Of a stretch of 64,000 nt of DNA, positions 12,394 to 24,164 are shown piece after piece. The notes under the pieces are model-generated. The model did not search any database and was not told the DNA's origin. It saw only the letters and a program-made list of their open reading frames with translations. A program made the position numbers and the translations under genes. Source of the DNA: Clarkia xantiana subsp. parviflora (Eukaryota; Streptophyta; Magnoliopsida; Myrtales; Onagraceae); assembly GCA_036873135.1 (NCBI GenBank), contig JAPTYO010000007.1, positions 14,986,763 through 15,050,762 on the forward strand, read 5' to 3'. The stretch's first letter is position 1. Every line of letters begins with the position of its first letter.

Positions 12394-15300
12394 ATGAGCA
12401 TTGTATCGAAGGAGGCGATTGAGGTAATAGCGCAGAGCATAGGCATCAATAACTTGTCCTCTGATGTCTCACCTGCTCTGGCGCCCGATGTGGAGTACAG
12501 ACTCCGCGAGATTATGCAGGTTCAATTTTTTCGTGATTGAATCGATTTGTAAAAAAAGAAAAAAAGAAAAATTGACATAGTTCTCATTGCACAATTAAAT
12601 ATTTGCTGTATTATTTATTTTATAATTTTTGGCCGAATTCTGCTGTATTTGAAGCTTATAAATTTTAACCTCTGGTGAAATTTGAAGTTTTCTCATCTTG
12701 TTGATAGACTGGCAACCGAACTTCGTATTTGATTTCTTGGTGTTTCAGGGATTCCTAACTACGCTACTTAGTTGGAATCCTTGACTACACAAAATATTAT
12801 TGAAATGGAAATAAATGATCACTCTCTGTTCTTGGGTTATGTTTCTCATCGATTGTGGATCATGATTTTATTCTGTGTATTCTGAGTTTTCCCATAAAAG
12901 TTTCTAGATAGGATTGTGTATTCTCTGTCCTAGTCTTTTTGGTGCCTGTACTTGTGAAAAGGTCACGAGTCTAATCAGTGGCTATGAGAGTTGGAATGGG
13001 CTTCTAGTATTTGATTCCTATCATTTTGCGGAAGCATTTTTGCAGTTATAAGCTGACCCATTTTTTTTATCTGCAGGAGGCTATCAAATGCATGCGCCAC
13101 TCAAGAAGAAGTGTAATGACAACTGATGATGTGGATAGTGCTATTAAGTTAAGAAATGTGGAGGTAATTCTTGTTATTCAAACAGATATTTGAACGTAGA
13201 ATTGTCAGGTTCAGTTACTTGACTTCATTGAGATGGTTTTCCTCTTCATTGGGATTTACACCTTGGCTTAAGAGATTTCTCTCCAAGCCTTTGAAATTCT
13301 TTTGCTACTTTTTGTAAACGTACGGCGCTGATTTGCTTTGGCACATGCTGCACTTTTTGTCAGATGAATGCGAGTGCAATCCTAAAGGAATGCTTATATT
13401 AGTAAGCCTTTTCTATTCTGCTGCTTATTTCTGTGTCACTCTTGTATTGTCTAGCCAATATTTGGCTTCACCTCTGGGGACCCATTGAGATTCAAAAGAG
13501 CTGCTGGACACAAGGATTTGTTCTACATTGATGAGAAGGATGTGGAATTTAAAGATGTAAGCTCCTTTAGAATGGATTTCTGTCCCCCTTGTACTCTTGA
13601 TTACTATATAAATATATCTATCATTAATTTCTTTCTGTTCTGTCTGCGGAAGATCGTTGATGCACCTCTGCCCAAAGCTCCACTGGATACAGCAATTACT
13701 GCTCACTGGCTAGCAGTTGAAGGGGTTCAACCTGCAATTCCAGAAAATCCTCCCCATCAAGGTACTTCTGAGTTTGCGGTGCTCTTGTATTACTCTTATT
13801 TTCAGCTCATCTTGATTGGGAAGTCTAGCAATAACCTCTCCTTCTAAGATCCTTACTGGAATCATGACGCTTCACAAATACTTAGTAATCATCAGACCAT
13901 ATATTCCCTCTCATTTTTCTCTTTCTTTGTCAGCGGTTGCTGCAGTATCTGATGGCAAAAAGTATGAGTTAAAGGAAGATGGAATGTCTATCGATGTTAA
14001 ACTACCCATTAAACATGTATTGTCTAGGGAACTTCAGGTGACATCAGTAGTCCTTGGTACTTCGAGTGCTTATTACTTATTAATTTGTAGTGATGACTTC
14101 TACTCATTTATTTATTGGTTCATCCTTTGCAGCTCTATTTTGAGAAAATTAAAGATCTTGCCATGGATAAGTCTGATTCAGATCTCTTCAAACAAGCATT
14201 GTTAAGCTTGGCAAGCGACTCAGGACTCCACCCTTTAGTTCCTTATTTCACACGTTTCATTGTTGGTGAGGTATCATTTTACATGGTAGCTTCCTCTCAT
14301 GATATTTTCGCAGAAAGTTGTATTTTCTGAATGTTAAGTTTTTCTGTCATGATCCAGGTTTCAAAGAGTTTGCATAAGATCCCCGTCTTGTTTGCTTTGG
14401 TACGCATGTTGCGAAGCATTATCCAGAACCCACACATTCATATAGAGCCTTATGTAAGTCATGGTCGGCTGTTTTATCTGTTTACTATCTTGGGTCTGTT
14501 GATATTGTGTCCATTCCACAGAAACACATTGCACTAACAGAAAATAGTTCATAGAATTTTGCTAACCCGTCTCTCTGTAAGACATTTGCAAAAGCTCAGT
14601 AGTACCAGCTCAATCTGTGGATGAGAGCATTATACTATATTTACTTGTTTACCTTTTTCTTTCCGCCTCTCCGAAAGCTGTCTATTCAACGTACTCCCAT
14701 TAAGGTTATAGAGAACTGGTTGATAAATGCTTTAAATTTGCAGTCATATTCTCTTGAATTAACCTCATCTGTGGCCTGCTTTGTCCAGCTACACCAATTG
14801 ATGCCACCTGTTATTACTTGTGTTGTCACAAAGAGACTTGGGAGTAAAATGACTGACAACCATTGGGAGATTAGGGACTTCTCAGCGAAACTGGTTGCTT
14901 CAGTATGTAAAAGGTACAAACATGTGTGTGCCTTTGTCATTTTCCGCAGCTTATATTCGCTCTTAAAGGTAAAGGAAAACCTCATTACAAATTTGGTGCA
15001 GCACATGAGTGTATCCTATGATCCTATTCCAAATTTCACTCTTCAATAATTTATAAAATGAACTACAGTTGATACTTGTGCAGATTTGGACATGTTTATC
15101 ATAATCTGCAGCCACGTGTGACAAGGACCTTGCTTCATGCTTTTATGGACCCTAAAAAGACTTTGCCTCAACATTATGGCGCTATCCAAGGGCTAGCTGC
15201 ACTTGGGTCTAGTGTGGTATAATCCTGTACCTTCCTGTATGATAAAGAGAGTTATATTTTCCAGTTTCCACGCCTAAGACTTTTTTCGAATTAGAATGTT

Positions 15301-16515
15301 TGAAATAAAGCATTGACTAACTCACTTTTCTCTGTGTGAGTTGTAACATGCGGCCTTACAAATATTGCCTGTTTTAGCAAATTATATTATATACACACAG
15401 TCGCTCACTTTTTTTGAATAGAAGATAGATTGATTTTCTGAAATGATATCTTGTTCCAGGTCATGCTTGTTTTAGCAACTTATCATATTTATTTATTAAT
15501 TTATAAACTTGTAGGTTCGTTTACTTATACTACCAAATCTGGAGCTTTATCTGCAACTTCTAAAGCCCGAAATGATGCTTGAAACTCAGAAGAAGGAGGT
15601 GAAAAGGAATGAGGCTTGGCGTGTGTATGGTGCACTGCAGGTGAGCTCTTGATTCTGTGGTGTATGTGTTGTTTAGAACTTCTCGTTTACTAGAATAGAA
15701 TTTCAGAGACTCAAAAGATAAAACTGTTACCCCTCCAGTGTGCATCCGGTCTGTGCATGTATGAGCAGCTGCAGAAATCCCGGACTGTGCTTTCTCCCCC
15801 AACTCGTTCAGTATGGAAGATTAATCAGAAGGTTGTAACTACAAAACCAAGTAAGTTTTTTATGTGCCTTCCTGTACCATCATAAAATTAGCGATACGAA
15901 CTGCTGAGTTGTATTAGTTCAAGAGGGTTGGATAACTGGCTCTAGGAATCCATGGTTTTGAAGAGTTGTTTGTTCTAGCTTAGTAGATCTGTTGGTTTGG
16001 ATATGTTTCATCAAAAGAAATGGGAGATACTTTTCCTTGCCTTGTTTGGATGTGGTTATATCAAGACTACACCCAACCAAGAATTAGACTTCTACATAGG
16101 GAATCCTAAACACTACTCTTCTAATGGGGTTGTGTTCTTCTCTGCCTGCTTTTATATAGTTAAAAGAAAAGCGAGTTCAGACAACTTGTTGCAGCAGCAG
16201 CAAACCCCTCAAAAAAAGTTAGCAACAGAAAGAAGCACAATGGGATCATCATCATCATCATCAATGCAAATCGATCTTGCCGGAGGAGGAATGATGGTCA
16301 GTGGGTTCTCAAATGCTACTGTTGGAAGCGGGATAATATCCAGACACTTGTTAGTACCGAACGAAAACATGGCAGCAAGGGGGACCTCAAATGTGTTATC
16401 TCAGGCTTGGAAAGACGATCTGAACGCCGGACATTTGCTTGCATCACTTACCGACTTGTTCGGTGAAGCTATGTTTGCCTTCACCCCCAAGCCTGAGTTG
16501 TCCATGTTCTTGTGA
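12394..16515 (+). CDS. TAF6: TFIID subunit TAF6
   Basis: Subunit of the general transcription factor TFIID (TAF6 pairs with TAF9 through its histone fold) in the nucleus. Twelve coding exons: 12394-12519, 13077-13163, 13455-13556, 13653-13761, 13934-14037, 14133-14270, 14358-14453, 14789-14913, 15084-15216, 15515-15640, 15739-15850 and 16160-16515. They total 1614 nt, 537 residues. The N-terminus, [18 protein letters not shown], starts the histone fold, which continues through [15 protein letters not shown] to about residue 70. A linker with [10 protein letters not shown] and [12 protein letters not shown] follows, then the helical C-terminal domain ([27 protein letters not shown]). The tail is Ser/Gln-rich and ends at [14 protein letters not shown] residues before TGA. 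The length fits plant TAF6. The start agrees with the conserved MSIV beginning of the family. Confidence 0.94.
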
Positions 16516-17104
16516 CTTAGGAGTATCACATTTCAATGCTTCTCATACTGCTATTCTTTTTTTTTGGTAAATTCTCATACTGCTAGTCTGCTGCAACCAA
16601 TCTGTACCTTGTTTATTTGTTGTAATAAAATCTGTTTTTTTTTGGTGTAGGGTTTTTTTTTTTTTCGCTGGATGGTTCTAGAAGGGCAGCACCCGTAGCA
16701 TGGTTGCTTTATACTTAGACTAATTATCACTCATACCGGATCAACCTTTTAAGGGGAAAAGGGTTGAACATAAATATCTTTACATTCTCATGGTTTTAGT
16801 GGGAATTGAACCTTGCCTCTGATTCTGTTATGTAACGAAATCTTAAGAAATTGAACTCAAAATCTTTCCATTCCTAGTTCAAGTAGTTCGTTTTTAAATG
16901 AACTGAAACAAAAAATGTTTAAAATAGTTTCCAGTCTTGGCTTTAAAGCCCATTATGAAAACATCACCGGGGTTTTCATGCAAGCATATGTAATTCAACA
17001 TCTATGTAAATTATTTCATTTGTGTATACATCACAAACATATGCATATACCAATTTGGCCAAAAACATATAAGTCCAGGGGCTGATTTCAAAATTTTCAT
17101 ATGC
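16516..17104. other. TAF6 3' flank
   Basis: Three T-rich runs (near 16556, 16637 and 16651) and AT-rich sequence. No gene is seen. A CAGGGGCTG at 17076 could be an old hAT end but has no partner. Confidence 0.5.
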
Positions 17105-18591
17105 CTAGAGCAGTGGTAATGGTATGGTGGGAATACCACTAATACCATGACCATACCACATTTTTTTCTCTCAAACCATAACCATTGCGGTTACGATTCT
17201 TTATACCATAACCATGGTTTTTAACTACGGTTAAACCATTTAATCACAATCATTCAAACTAATACAACACCATTGTTTCATGCAAAAAATCCAAATAAAA
17301 TATAGGGTTAAGAACACAAGAAGGGCCTGAATTTTGGCACATGTTGACGGAAGATGTCTGAATGTTCAAATGTTAATATTAAGGGTCTGAATTTTCAACT
17401 TTGTTGATATAAGAGGTCTTCGTCAATTTTTGCCGTTAAAACTAACGGAATTTGGTCACATGCTTGGCATGTGACCAAAATAAACTGAAATCCCGAAAAT
17501 GCCCTCCGACCAAAGTGTGCCCCTCACATGCTTGACCTGAAAAGACGAAAATGCCCTTAAAGCCACCGCGGCTCCGGCAACCGCCACCCGGCTCCGGCGA
17601 CCACCACCCCAGCTCCCGCGAGCACCACCCAACTCCGGCGACCTCCACCACGGCTCTGTTTGGGCCCAAATCGGAGCTACCGACCCCGATTGGCCCGATC
17701 GGAGCCAAAAAAGCTCCGGTCGAAGCCGGTAGCTCCGATTTGGGCCCAACCGGAGCCGTGGTGGCGGTCGCCGGAGTCGGGTAGTGGTCGCCGGAGCTGG
17801 GGTGGTAGTCGCCGGAGCCGGGTGGTGGTCGCCGGTGTTGGGGTGGCGGTGACCGGAGCCGTGGTGGCTTTAATGGCATAATTAGTGGGCATGGGTAATT
17901 TAGACATTTTATATTTCATTAATTAAATTGCTAAATTGTTACAATAATTGCAAATGGGTAATTCCGACATTTTCACGTGGTTATGTTAAATTTAACATAA
18001 AATTTGGACGAAAAACCGAAAAACAACAAACATGATAATTCAGACCCTTAATATTAACATTTGAACATTCAGACCTCTCCCGTCAACATGAGTCATTATT
18101 TAGGCCATTATTGTGTTCTTAACCCTAAAACATATATTCGTTGTTTCGTACACGAAATCCAAATTAAACATAATCATATTCACTTAATTAAAAAAACACT
18201 TCTTTAATCATTTTAGGGTTAGAGCAACTAATTGCGAAGAAGTGAACTGAGGCCGTCTGAATGAGAGACTAAGCGATTGAGACTAAGTTCTATATTAGGT
18301 TTCAAATAGAATGAATGCACTATATTGAATGAATGGAAAATAAATGGTCTAGATTGAATGCATATTATAAGATTTGATTAATACTTATATAAATATTAGT
18401 AATGTTACTAATGTATATATATATATATAGCGGTGATAGTTATAACCGTTATAGATTCAATACTATAACTATTATGGGTACTAAATTCATCACCATAACC
18501 GCACCTCACCACAATGGTGCGGTTAACCATTGCGGTAAATGATGCGAATAATTATGGTTATTTGATTTTCACCGCACCATTGCCGGCCCTG
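17105..18591. mobile_element. hAT-like non-autonomous element interrupted by a MULE
   Basis: The right end (18570-18591) reads, on the minus strand, CAGGGCCGGCAATGGTGCGG. The left end near 17105 has the related sequence GGTAATGGTATGGTG. Both arms are rich in ggtta/accata repeats, and the sequence continues across the nested MULE at 17305-18125. The left terminus and the target duplication are not certain. Confidence 0.5.
17305..18125. mobile_element. MULE-like MITE with 9-bp target duplication (8/9)
   Basis: 821 bp from GGGTTAAGAACAC to GTGTTCTTAACCC. The flanks are taaaatata (17296-17304) and taaaacata (18126-18134), a 9-bp duplication with one mismatch. The long inverted ends enclose a GC-rich core (ccggcgaccaccacc repeats, 17560-17870) that is open in several frames on both strands. 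That is composition, not a gene. It is inserted in the hAT-like element. Confidence 0.85.
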
Positions 18592-18709
18592 CTAGCAACT
18601 GAATTGGAATTTCAGGTTTTCAAACAATTCCAGGCGTACTACTAGATACGAAGTCAAATGTTTACAACATATGTATCTTACTATGTGACTAAATAATTGA
18701 AAACCAAAT

Positions 18710-18872
18710 AGGGGTTCGCATCAATTGGTTGACTCTCCTGGGGCGTTTGTGCCCACCGTCGTGGCCTACGGCAGGGGTCGAACAGTGCAGCCACCGTGAG
18801 CAATATAACTCAAACCGGGTGCCGAGACGACCTCATTGATGACCATAATTTTACCTTCGTCAAAAAAAACAC
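18710..18872 (+). mobile_element. Possible tRNA-derived SINE
   Basis: Box A-like sequence (gcatcaattggttgac), box B-like sequence (ggggtcgaacag near 18774) and a 3' end ccttcgtcaaaaaaa followed by A-rich DNA resemble plant tRNA-derived SINEs. The boxes are degenerate and no target duplication was confirmed. Confidence 0.45.
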
Positions 18873-19289
18873 ATTTGCATTCGTCTGTTTGAAAATATGC
18901 ATTGATCATCAAAATAGTGATATTTATAAAGTCACTGTTAGAGCGCTCTTACCGAATAGACGATCACTTCCAGAAATCTTCCAGTGTTCCTAAGGTCACA
19001 TTGTTAGGATTTAAGAAAAAAAACTATGGTCTCCACAACTTATACCTACATAATTGGTTGTTTAGAGGGATCTTGGTGAAGGTTTCTAGCGAGCTCTGAT
19101 GTTCTAAGGGGAAGGGGTTTTCGTCTAATGACTAACTTAATTAATTGTGAGCAACGTCTTATAACAGATATCTTGAACATGCTAAAACTTAACCGTTAAT
19201 GAGCTGACCCAAATTATTCACCAGTAATTTCGGCTAGGTCCCTAAATTTTTTAAGTGACTGGGCTCTAATTAACTAACACCATATTGAG

Positions 19290-19670
19290 CTTATTCCCAT
19301 GATCGCTATCCAAATCACTAAATGCCAACAACACAGACCTAAATTACTTGACTATGAAGATGACAAGATATATCATGAAGATGTGCAGTTTTTCAAAGGT
19401 ATCATTGTACTGTATGAGTATTATGCACATTGTATAGCTCAACTCGAAGAACGCTACATTAAAATAGATACGAGCCCCAACTTTTTCTTCACCTATGATG
19501 TTGCGAAAAAATGAGATATCAATATCCAACAATTCCATTCTATTGAAAATCTATCTGATATTTTCACGAAGACTTTATCGATTGCAATATTTGAAATATT
19601 TGTGGACAATAATGATTACACTGACTTAAAGACATTATTTGATGTCGATACAAGGGACAACTTATAGCTC
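19290..19670 (+). pseudogene. Copia retrotransposon RNase H tail, degenerate
   Basis: The translation contains CIAQLEERYIK, SPNFFFTYDV and NLSDIFTKTL, the typical end of Copia reverse transcriptase/RNase H. An in-frame stop at 19512-19514 interrupts it. No LTRs or other Copia domains are nearby, so it is a relic. Confidence 0.7.
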
Positions 19671-19868
19671 TACATTCTTTTTCCCTTAATAAAGGTTTTA
19701 TCCAACTAAATTTTATTGGTAAGGTTTTTAACTATGTAGTGTAGCTTAGGATATGATCCATAATTGTTTACTCTTTTTATTTCACTAGTATTTTCTATTC
19801 AACTATATTTTTTTCTAATAAGATTTTAACGAATCAAAAATTCATTTATAAACATTCAAGTGTGAGTA

Positions 19869-20285
19869 GAGCATCCACAGTGGTTTTACATAAATTGTAT
19901 TTTTTAAAGTTGCCACGTAGACATTTATGTACACTTTAAGTAATATGTAAATTTAAGACACACGTAAAAAATATTTTCTCTGCAATCGTATTACTTAAAC
20001 ATATTCCTTAAATATATTTTATTATTAAATTTTCCAACAACCACCAATAATATATTAGTATTAATTATAAAATGAATTAATTTATAATAAAAAATTGGTT
20101 ACGTAATACATAGTGCATTACTTAAATTTAAGGAATGCTTTATGTAAAAACATAAATTTACGTGCGGGTCCCATTTTTAAGGAATGCTATGTAAAACCAC
20201 TGTAGATAGTTTTTGTTGCTTTACTTAAATAAACATGTAGGACCCACGTTTACGTAATCTTTACGTAATACCATTGTGGATGCTC
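19869..20285. mobile_element. Tourist-like MITE, copy 2
   Basis: 417 bp with the same GAGCATCCACA ends and high similarity along its length to the copy at 11271-11675. The flanking triplets are GTA and TTA, a target duplication with one change. Confidence 0.87.
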
Positions 20286-20413
20286 TTATGAAATATATTT
20301 TGTGTATATTTTTAATTATTCGGTCCCGAGTTCCCTTGTTCTCGGAGACTAGGTATATTTACCTTGCTCTCCACGATTATATATTTTCCTTACTCCTCAA
20401 GATTATATAAATG

Positions 20414-20414
20414 G

Positions 20415-20476
<62 letters not shown>
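20414..20476. repeat. (TA)n microsatellite
   Basis: About 30 uninterrupted TA units. Confidence 0.95.
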
Positions 20477-20480
<4 letters not shown>

Positions 20481-20539
20481 TTAAGACATCATTCATTACT
20501 CTTTTATATTTGTCTAATTTTATAACAAAAAAAAATTCC

Positions 20540-20958
20540 CAAAGTGTGCGCTTTAATCACACGTTGTGGCTCCGATCTGTTGCTCCGATCTGGGCCCTCG
20601 GTGGACCAATCGGGGTCGTAAGGCTCTAATTGGAGCCATCCAACCCCGATTGGTGGTCACCGGTGGGCTTGGATGGTGGTTGTCAGCCTTGTGCGGGTTT
20701 CAGCGGCTTTGAGAGGTTGCCGGCGGCCTTTAGCGGTGACCGAAATATTTTGGGCAGTGGCATGAAAAAGACTAGGACTAAATTGAACAAAATAAAATTA
20801 TTTAACGGTCAAACTTAACAGTTGACTAATGGATGCACCAAACATATGCAAAAGTCTACAAAATGCAAACATATGACACCATAAACTTTCAAAATAAAAC
20901 ATACGACACAACAAACCAACGGTGGCCAAACATACGGCACCAAAAGACCCTTTAACCC
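20540..20958. mobile_element. Half copy related to the MULE family with GGGTTAA ends
   Basis: The right end is ctttaaccc at 20950-20958. The body shares the theme of aaacatac/gacacc phrases, taacggtcaaacttaacagttgacta, and the GC-rich core tggtggtcaccggtggg. No matching left end was found. Confidence 0.5.
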
Positions 20959-21511
20959 TATAATTCTTTATTGAATTATTAGACCCGCAACACTTAGATA
21001 ACTAGTGAGTAGATTATTTCTACTCAACATAACGACCAATAATGTAACTGGGTTACACTTGATCGCGCTTTGTGTCATCATCCGATTTTGGAGACTTCAA
21101 TGGGAAAAGCTCTAGTAGCTGCGGCGGTTCCTTGCCCCGCGGTGGTGACGGATGCAAGTAAAACCCTTTCTCAGTGATTGCCTTAAGTTCCTCTTCCTCG
21201 CTTATCTGGGGAGACGAAGAAGAGCCTGAGTTGTTAGACGGGTCACCGGAGTTCAACCTGGCGGCGGGGCTGAGATCGAGATGATGGAAGTCGAGCATGC
21301 TCGGGGAAAATATACGATGCGGCGAGAACCCCTCATAGCTTGGGCTGTTGCTTGATCCTGTGAAGCTCGGGGCAACAGGGTTGAGAGTGAGCGGGTTGCT
21401 ATTCTGGTTCCTCCTCTCATAGATTCTGATCCCTTCCTGACGCCTGTTCTTCTGCAGAGACGGAATCGGGGGAATCCCGCGCCTTGATGATGACGATGAT
21501 GCTCCTGCATT

Positions 21512-22274
21512 CAGTGGCGGCTCTAGGAATTAGATAAGGTTCGGTTAAAATAAAGTTAGAGTTTATTTCAACTTGATTTCTCAATCATTAGATTATGCAT
21601 ATCGTGGAATGTGTAAGAAACATTTTTTATCTCTTCTGAATTCTGATTGATTCTCTCTCCTAATCTAATAACTGAACAATCGAGTTGAAATAAATCCGAC
21701 TGCATTTTAGTCTATCCCATTAAATAATAGGGGACGTTTTTTGAAAAAAAAAAACTTAAAAAAATGATTAGTTACCAAATTGTTATTACCTCAGATTTAG
21801 CAATAGAACAGATGCTAACTTAGTTATGCTTTACGGACAAATTAATGGCCCATATGTCCTTTTTGTTGACAATTTGTTATATAGTTTAGGTTTTAGTTTA
21901 TGGACAATTCGCTAGATATTAAATTGTTCACAAAGCGTAATATGTGCTAGCAAATTCTCAGCAAAGAAAAACCCGAGCTAGCAAATTGTTCAAAAAAAAC
22001 TTCAACTACCAAATTGTCTACACATTGAAAGCCAAATTAGCAATTTGTATTAAAAAAAACAAAAAAAACTTCATCAATTTGTTTAAGTGTCCAACTTATA
22101 ATTTATAAGATAATCATTTTGGTAAAATAATTTAGCTTATTTTTTTAATTATAAAACTGGTATTATTTTATTATTTGATTATGTATATATACATATATTT
22201 TTTTTTTTAAATGTAAACAATAATAATAAAGGGGGACATTATGTCCCCCTTTATTATACATGGAGCCACCCCTG
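21512..22274. mobile_element. hAT element inserted in the VQ gene
   Basis: 763 bp with a perfect 8-bp target duplication CCTGCATT at 21504-21511 and 22275-22282. Ends: CAGTGGCGGCTCTAGGAAT at the left and, read from the right on the minus strand, CAGGGGTGGCTCCATGTAT (about 14 of 19 match). AT-rich interior with no transposase, hence non-autonomous. Confidence 0.95.
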
Positions 22275-22485
22275 CCTGCATTCCTTGACGATGTCGCTGT
22301 ATTGGACTTGACAGTGTTGGGGCAGCCAGTGTAGAATTGGACTACTTCCTTGAAGTGGGCAACATCTGTGTGAATAACAGGTGGAGAGTAAGGGTTTGGT
22401 GCTGTTATGATGATATGGTTTGGTATTGGCGGCATCTCGGTCGTGTCGGTCTGAACGGCGGACACGTTCGACAAGTCATCGGTGG

Positions 22486-22530
22486 TGTTTGTGTTTGTGT
22501 TTGTGTTTGTGTTTGTGTTTGTGTTTGTGA
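22486..22530 (-). repeat. Coding microsatellite (Thr-Asn)n in the VQ gene
   Basis: Seven to eight gtgttt units on the plus strand encode an alternating Asn-Thr run near residues 18-32 of the VQ protein. Length changes by whole units keep the frame. Confidence 0.9.
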
Positions 22531-22609
22531 GGGAAGTGTTCTCCTCTTTGTCCTGCTGGGTTCTTGTGGGCTTCTCCATTGATGATGATTAGGTTATGGT
22601 GAGTGAGAA

Positions 22610-23084
22610 CAAGAGATGTGCAATAGGGTTTGATGCTAGAGAGATAGGTTTTTTGTTATGTCCAACTCTTGTTCATTCTTTCTAATTTATACTCCAAAAA
22701 TCACATGTTAATGCATTGTGAAGTCCATATTGGTCAATGGTAAAACTTGAATTAATGACCTAAAATGTGAAGATTAAAACACCTAAACCAGTCAAACAAC
22801 GTTCCTACCCAAATAAGGTAAGAAATTATGTATTGTTATTATTTTGAATCCATGTATTATTTTTAGTAATTCCATTGTGTCACGCATAAAGTGTAGGTAG
22901 TAGTAAACTTATAAATGTAATTTTAATGTTTTAAGTATGGAAGTAAAATTATCTAAATTAAACCTAAATTAAGTGGGATATTTCTTAGTATATTTAATTT
23001 TATTAATATTTGTAAGCATAAAATGTACGTGGTCAAATTATAAATCTTGACCATATAAAAGTGTAAGAAAATCGATAAAAATAA
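22610..23084. repeat. VQ 5' flank, member of a local repeat family
   Basis: Starting about 30 bp upstream of the VQ ATG, 22615-22850 is similar along its length to 24440-24675 (direct) and to 24850-25075 (inverted). Shared phrases include tttgatg, atgtc(c/t)aactnttattc, catactcc, gaagtcca and gtcaaacaac. The sequence further out (22866-23000) resembles 25170-25340. So the VQ promoter region is itself one copy of the repeat. Confidence 0.8.
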
Positions 23085-23679
23085 GGGTTAAATGTACTTT
23101 TCATACCACATGTTTGACCGAATGTGGCTTTTAGTACTGGATGTTTAGTTTTGTATACTTTTGATACCAAACGTTTGAAAAAATGTGGCTTTTGGTACAT
23201 CCGTTAGTTGGCCGTTAGTTTTGGCCATTAAATGACATGTGCAAGTCACGTGATCGACTTTAAACTTTTAATTTTGTTCAATTTAGTTCCTCAAATATAT
23301 TCCTAACTTTTATTTTGTTTAACTTAGTCGTAACACTTCAAAATCGGACCCAATTAAACCAATCGGATTCAATTGACATAGCTCAATTTGGGTAAAATTT
23401 ACCCAATTGGGGATATGTCCCAATTGGGTTCGACTTTGAAGCTTTAGGACTAAATTAAACAAAATAAAAGTTATGAATATATTTAAGGGACTAAATTGAA
23501 CAAAATTAAAAGTTTAGAGTCGATCACGTGACTTGCAGATGTCATTTAACGGCCAACTAACGGATGTACCAAAAGCCACATTTTTTCAAACGTTTGGTAC
23601 CAAAAGTATACAAAACTAAACATTTAGTACTAAAAGCCACATTCGGTCAAATATGTGGTATGAAAAGTACATTTAACCC
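23085..23679. mobile_element. MULE-like MITE, second family, perfect 9-bp target duplication
   Basis: 595 bp from GGGTTAAATGTACTTTTCAT to its inverse. The flanks taaaaataa (23076-23084 and 23680-23688) are identical, which fixes both ends and supports a Mutator-like origin. The inverted ends are long (over 150 bp), with phrases such as cgttagttggccgtta and cacgtgac. No ORF. Confidence 0.93.
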
Positions 23680-23759
23680 TAAAAATAATTTTAACGTCGC
23701 CATATAAATGGATGCACATTATGTAATAAACCTAAGTTGAGTCGACACATAATGTGAAT

Positions 23760-24164
23760 TATGTAAATAAATGTAATTTTAACGTTTAAATATATAGAGA
23801 ATTTTAGTATTACGTAAATTAAATATAAATTGAGTGGGACATTCTTAGTATGGTTAGATACTCATTATTAACTCATGACGTTCGTCAATTGTACAATAAT
23901 TTAGCATCCATAATTGTTTAGGAATGTTTGACAGAACTAAGGTTTAATCATTTACAATTTTATGACTCTTATTTTCAATTTCCCTAAAGATACATTCCAC
24001 TATGCTCATATGTTACACATAAAACGTGCATGATCAATTTATAAATCTTGACCATATATAAATTTTAACGTGAAAATTCTTTATTGAAATTCTTGCTACT
24101 TTACATAGTCAATATTTAACTCGGCCACCTACATTTTATGTGTGACATGAACATAGTTGAATGC
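23760..24164. repeat. Further copy of the palindrome arm sequence
   Basis: 23760-23960 (aattgagtgggacattcttag, gttcgtcaattgtacaat) is a direct copy of 25255-25440 and an inverted copy of 24230-24350. 24000-24160 repeats the acataaaacgtgcatg/gaccat phrases. This forms a second, overlapping inverted pair beside the main palindrome. Confidence 0.75.

Larger units (their letters stand above)
21053..22579 (-). pseudogene. VQ-motif protein gene split by a hAT transposon
   Basis: VQ proteins are nuclear partners of WRKY factors, and several are MAP-kinase substrates. Part 1 (22579-22275) starts with ATG and encodes a Thr/Asn dipeptide run, PPIPNHIIITAPNPYSPP and the VQ motif FKEVVQFYTG. Part 2 (21503-21053) encodes IPPIPSLQK, IRIYERRN, FSPSMLDFHHL and an acidic Ser-rich tail, as in the VQ4/VQ13/VQ19/VQ33-type proteins. 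The 763-bp insert and one copy of its 8-bp duplication separate them. Without these the frame is continuous for 251 residues, typical for the group, whose genes are usually intronless. There is no other lesion, so the insertion may be young. A spliced product is possible (see findings). Whether the gene is dead is not known. Confidence 0.88.

Noticed and set aside
17442..17919. Overlapping Pro/Arg-rich ORFs on both strands
   Set aside because: They lie in the GC-rich core of a MULE-like MITE. Openness in several frames follows from base composition, and no copy elsewhere keeps the frame.
18710..18872. A functional tRNA gene
   Set aside because: Box A and B are degenerate and no cloverleaf could be folded by eye. 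A SINE-like copy is more likely.
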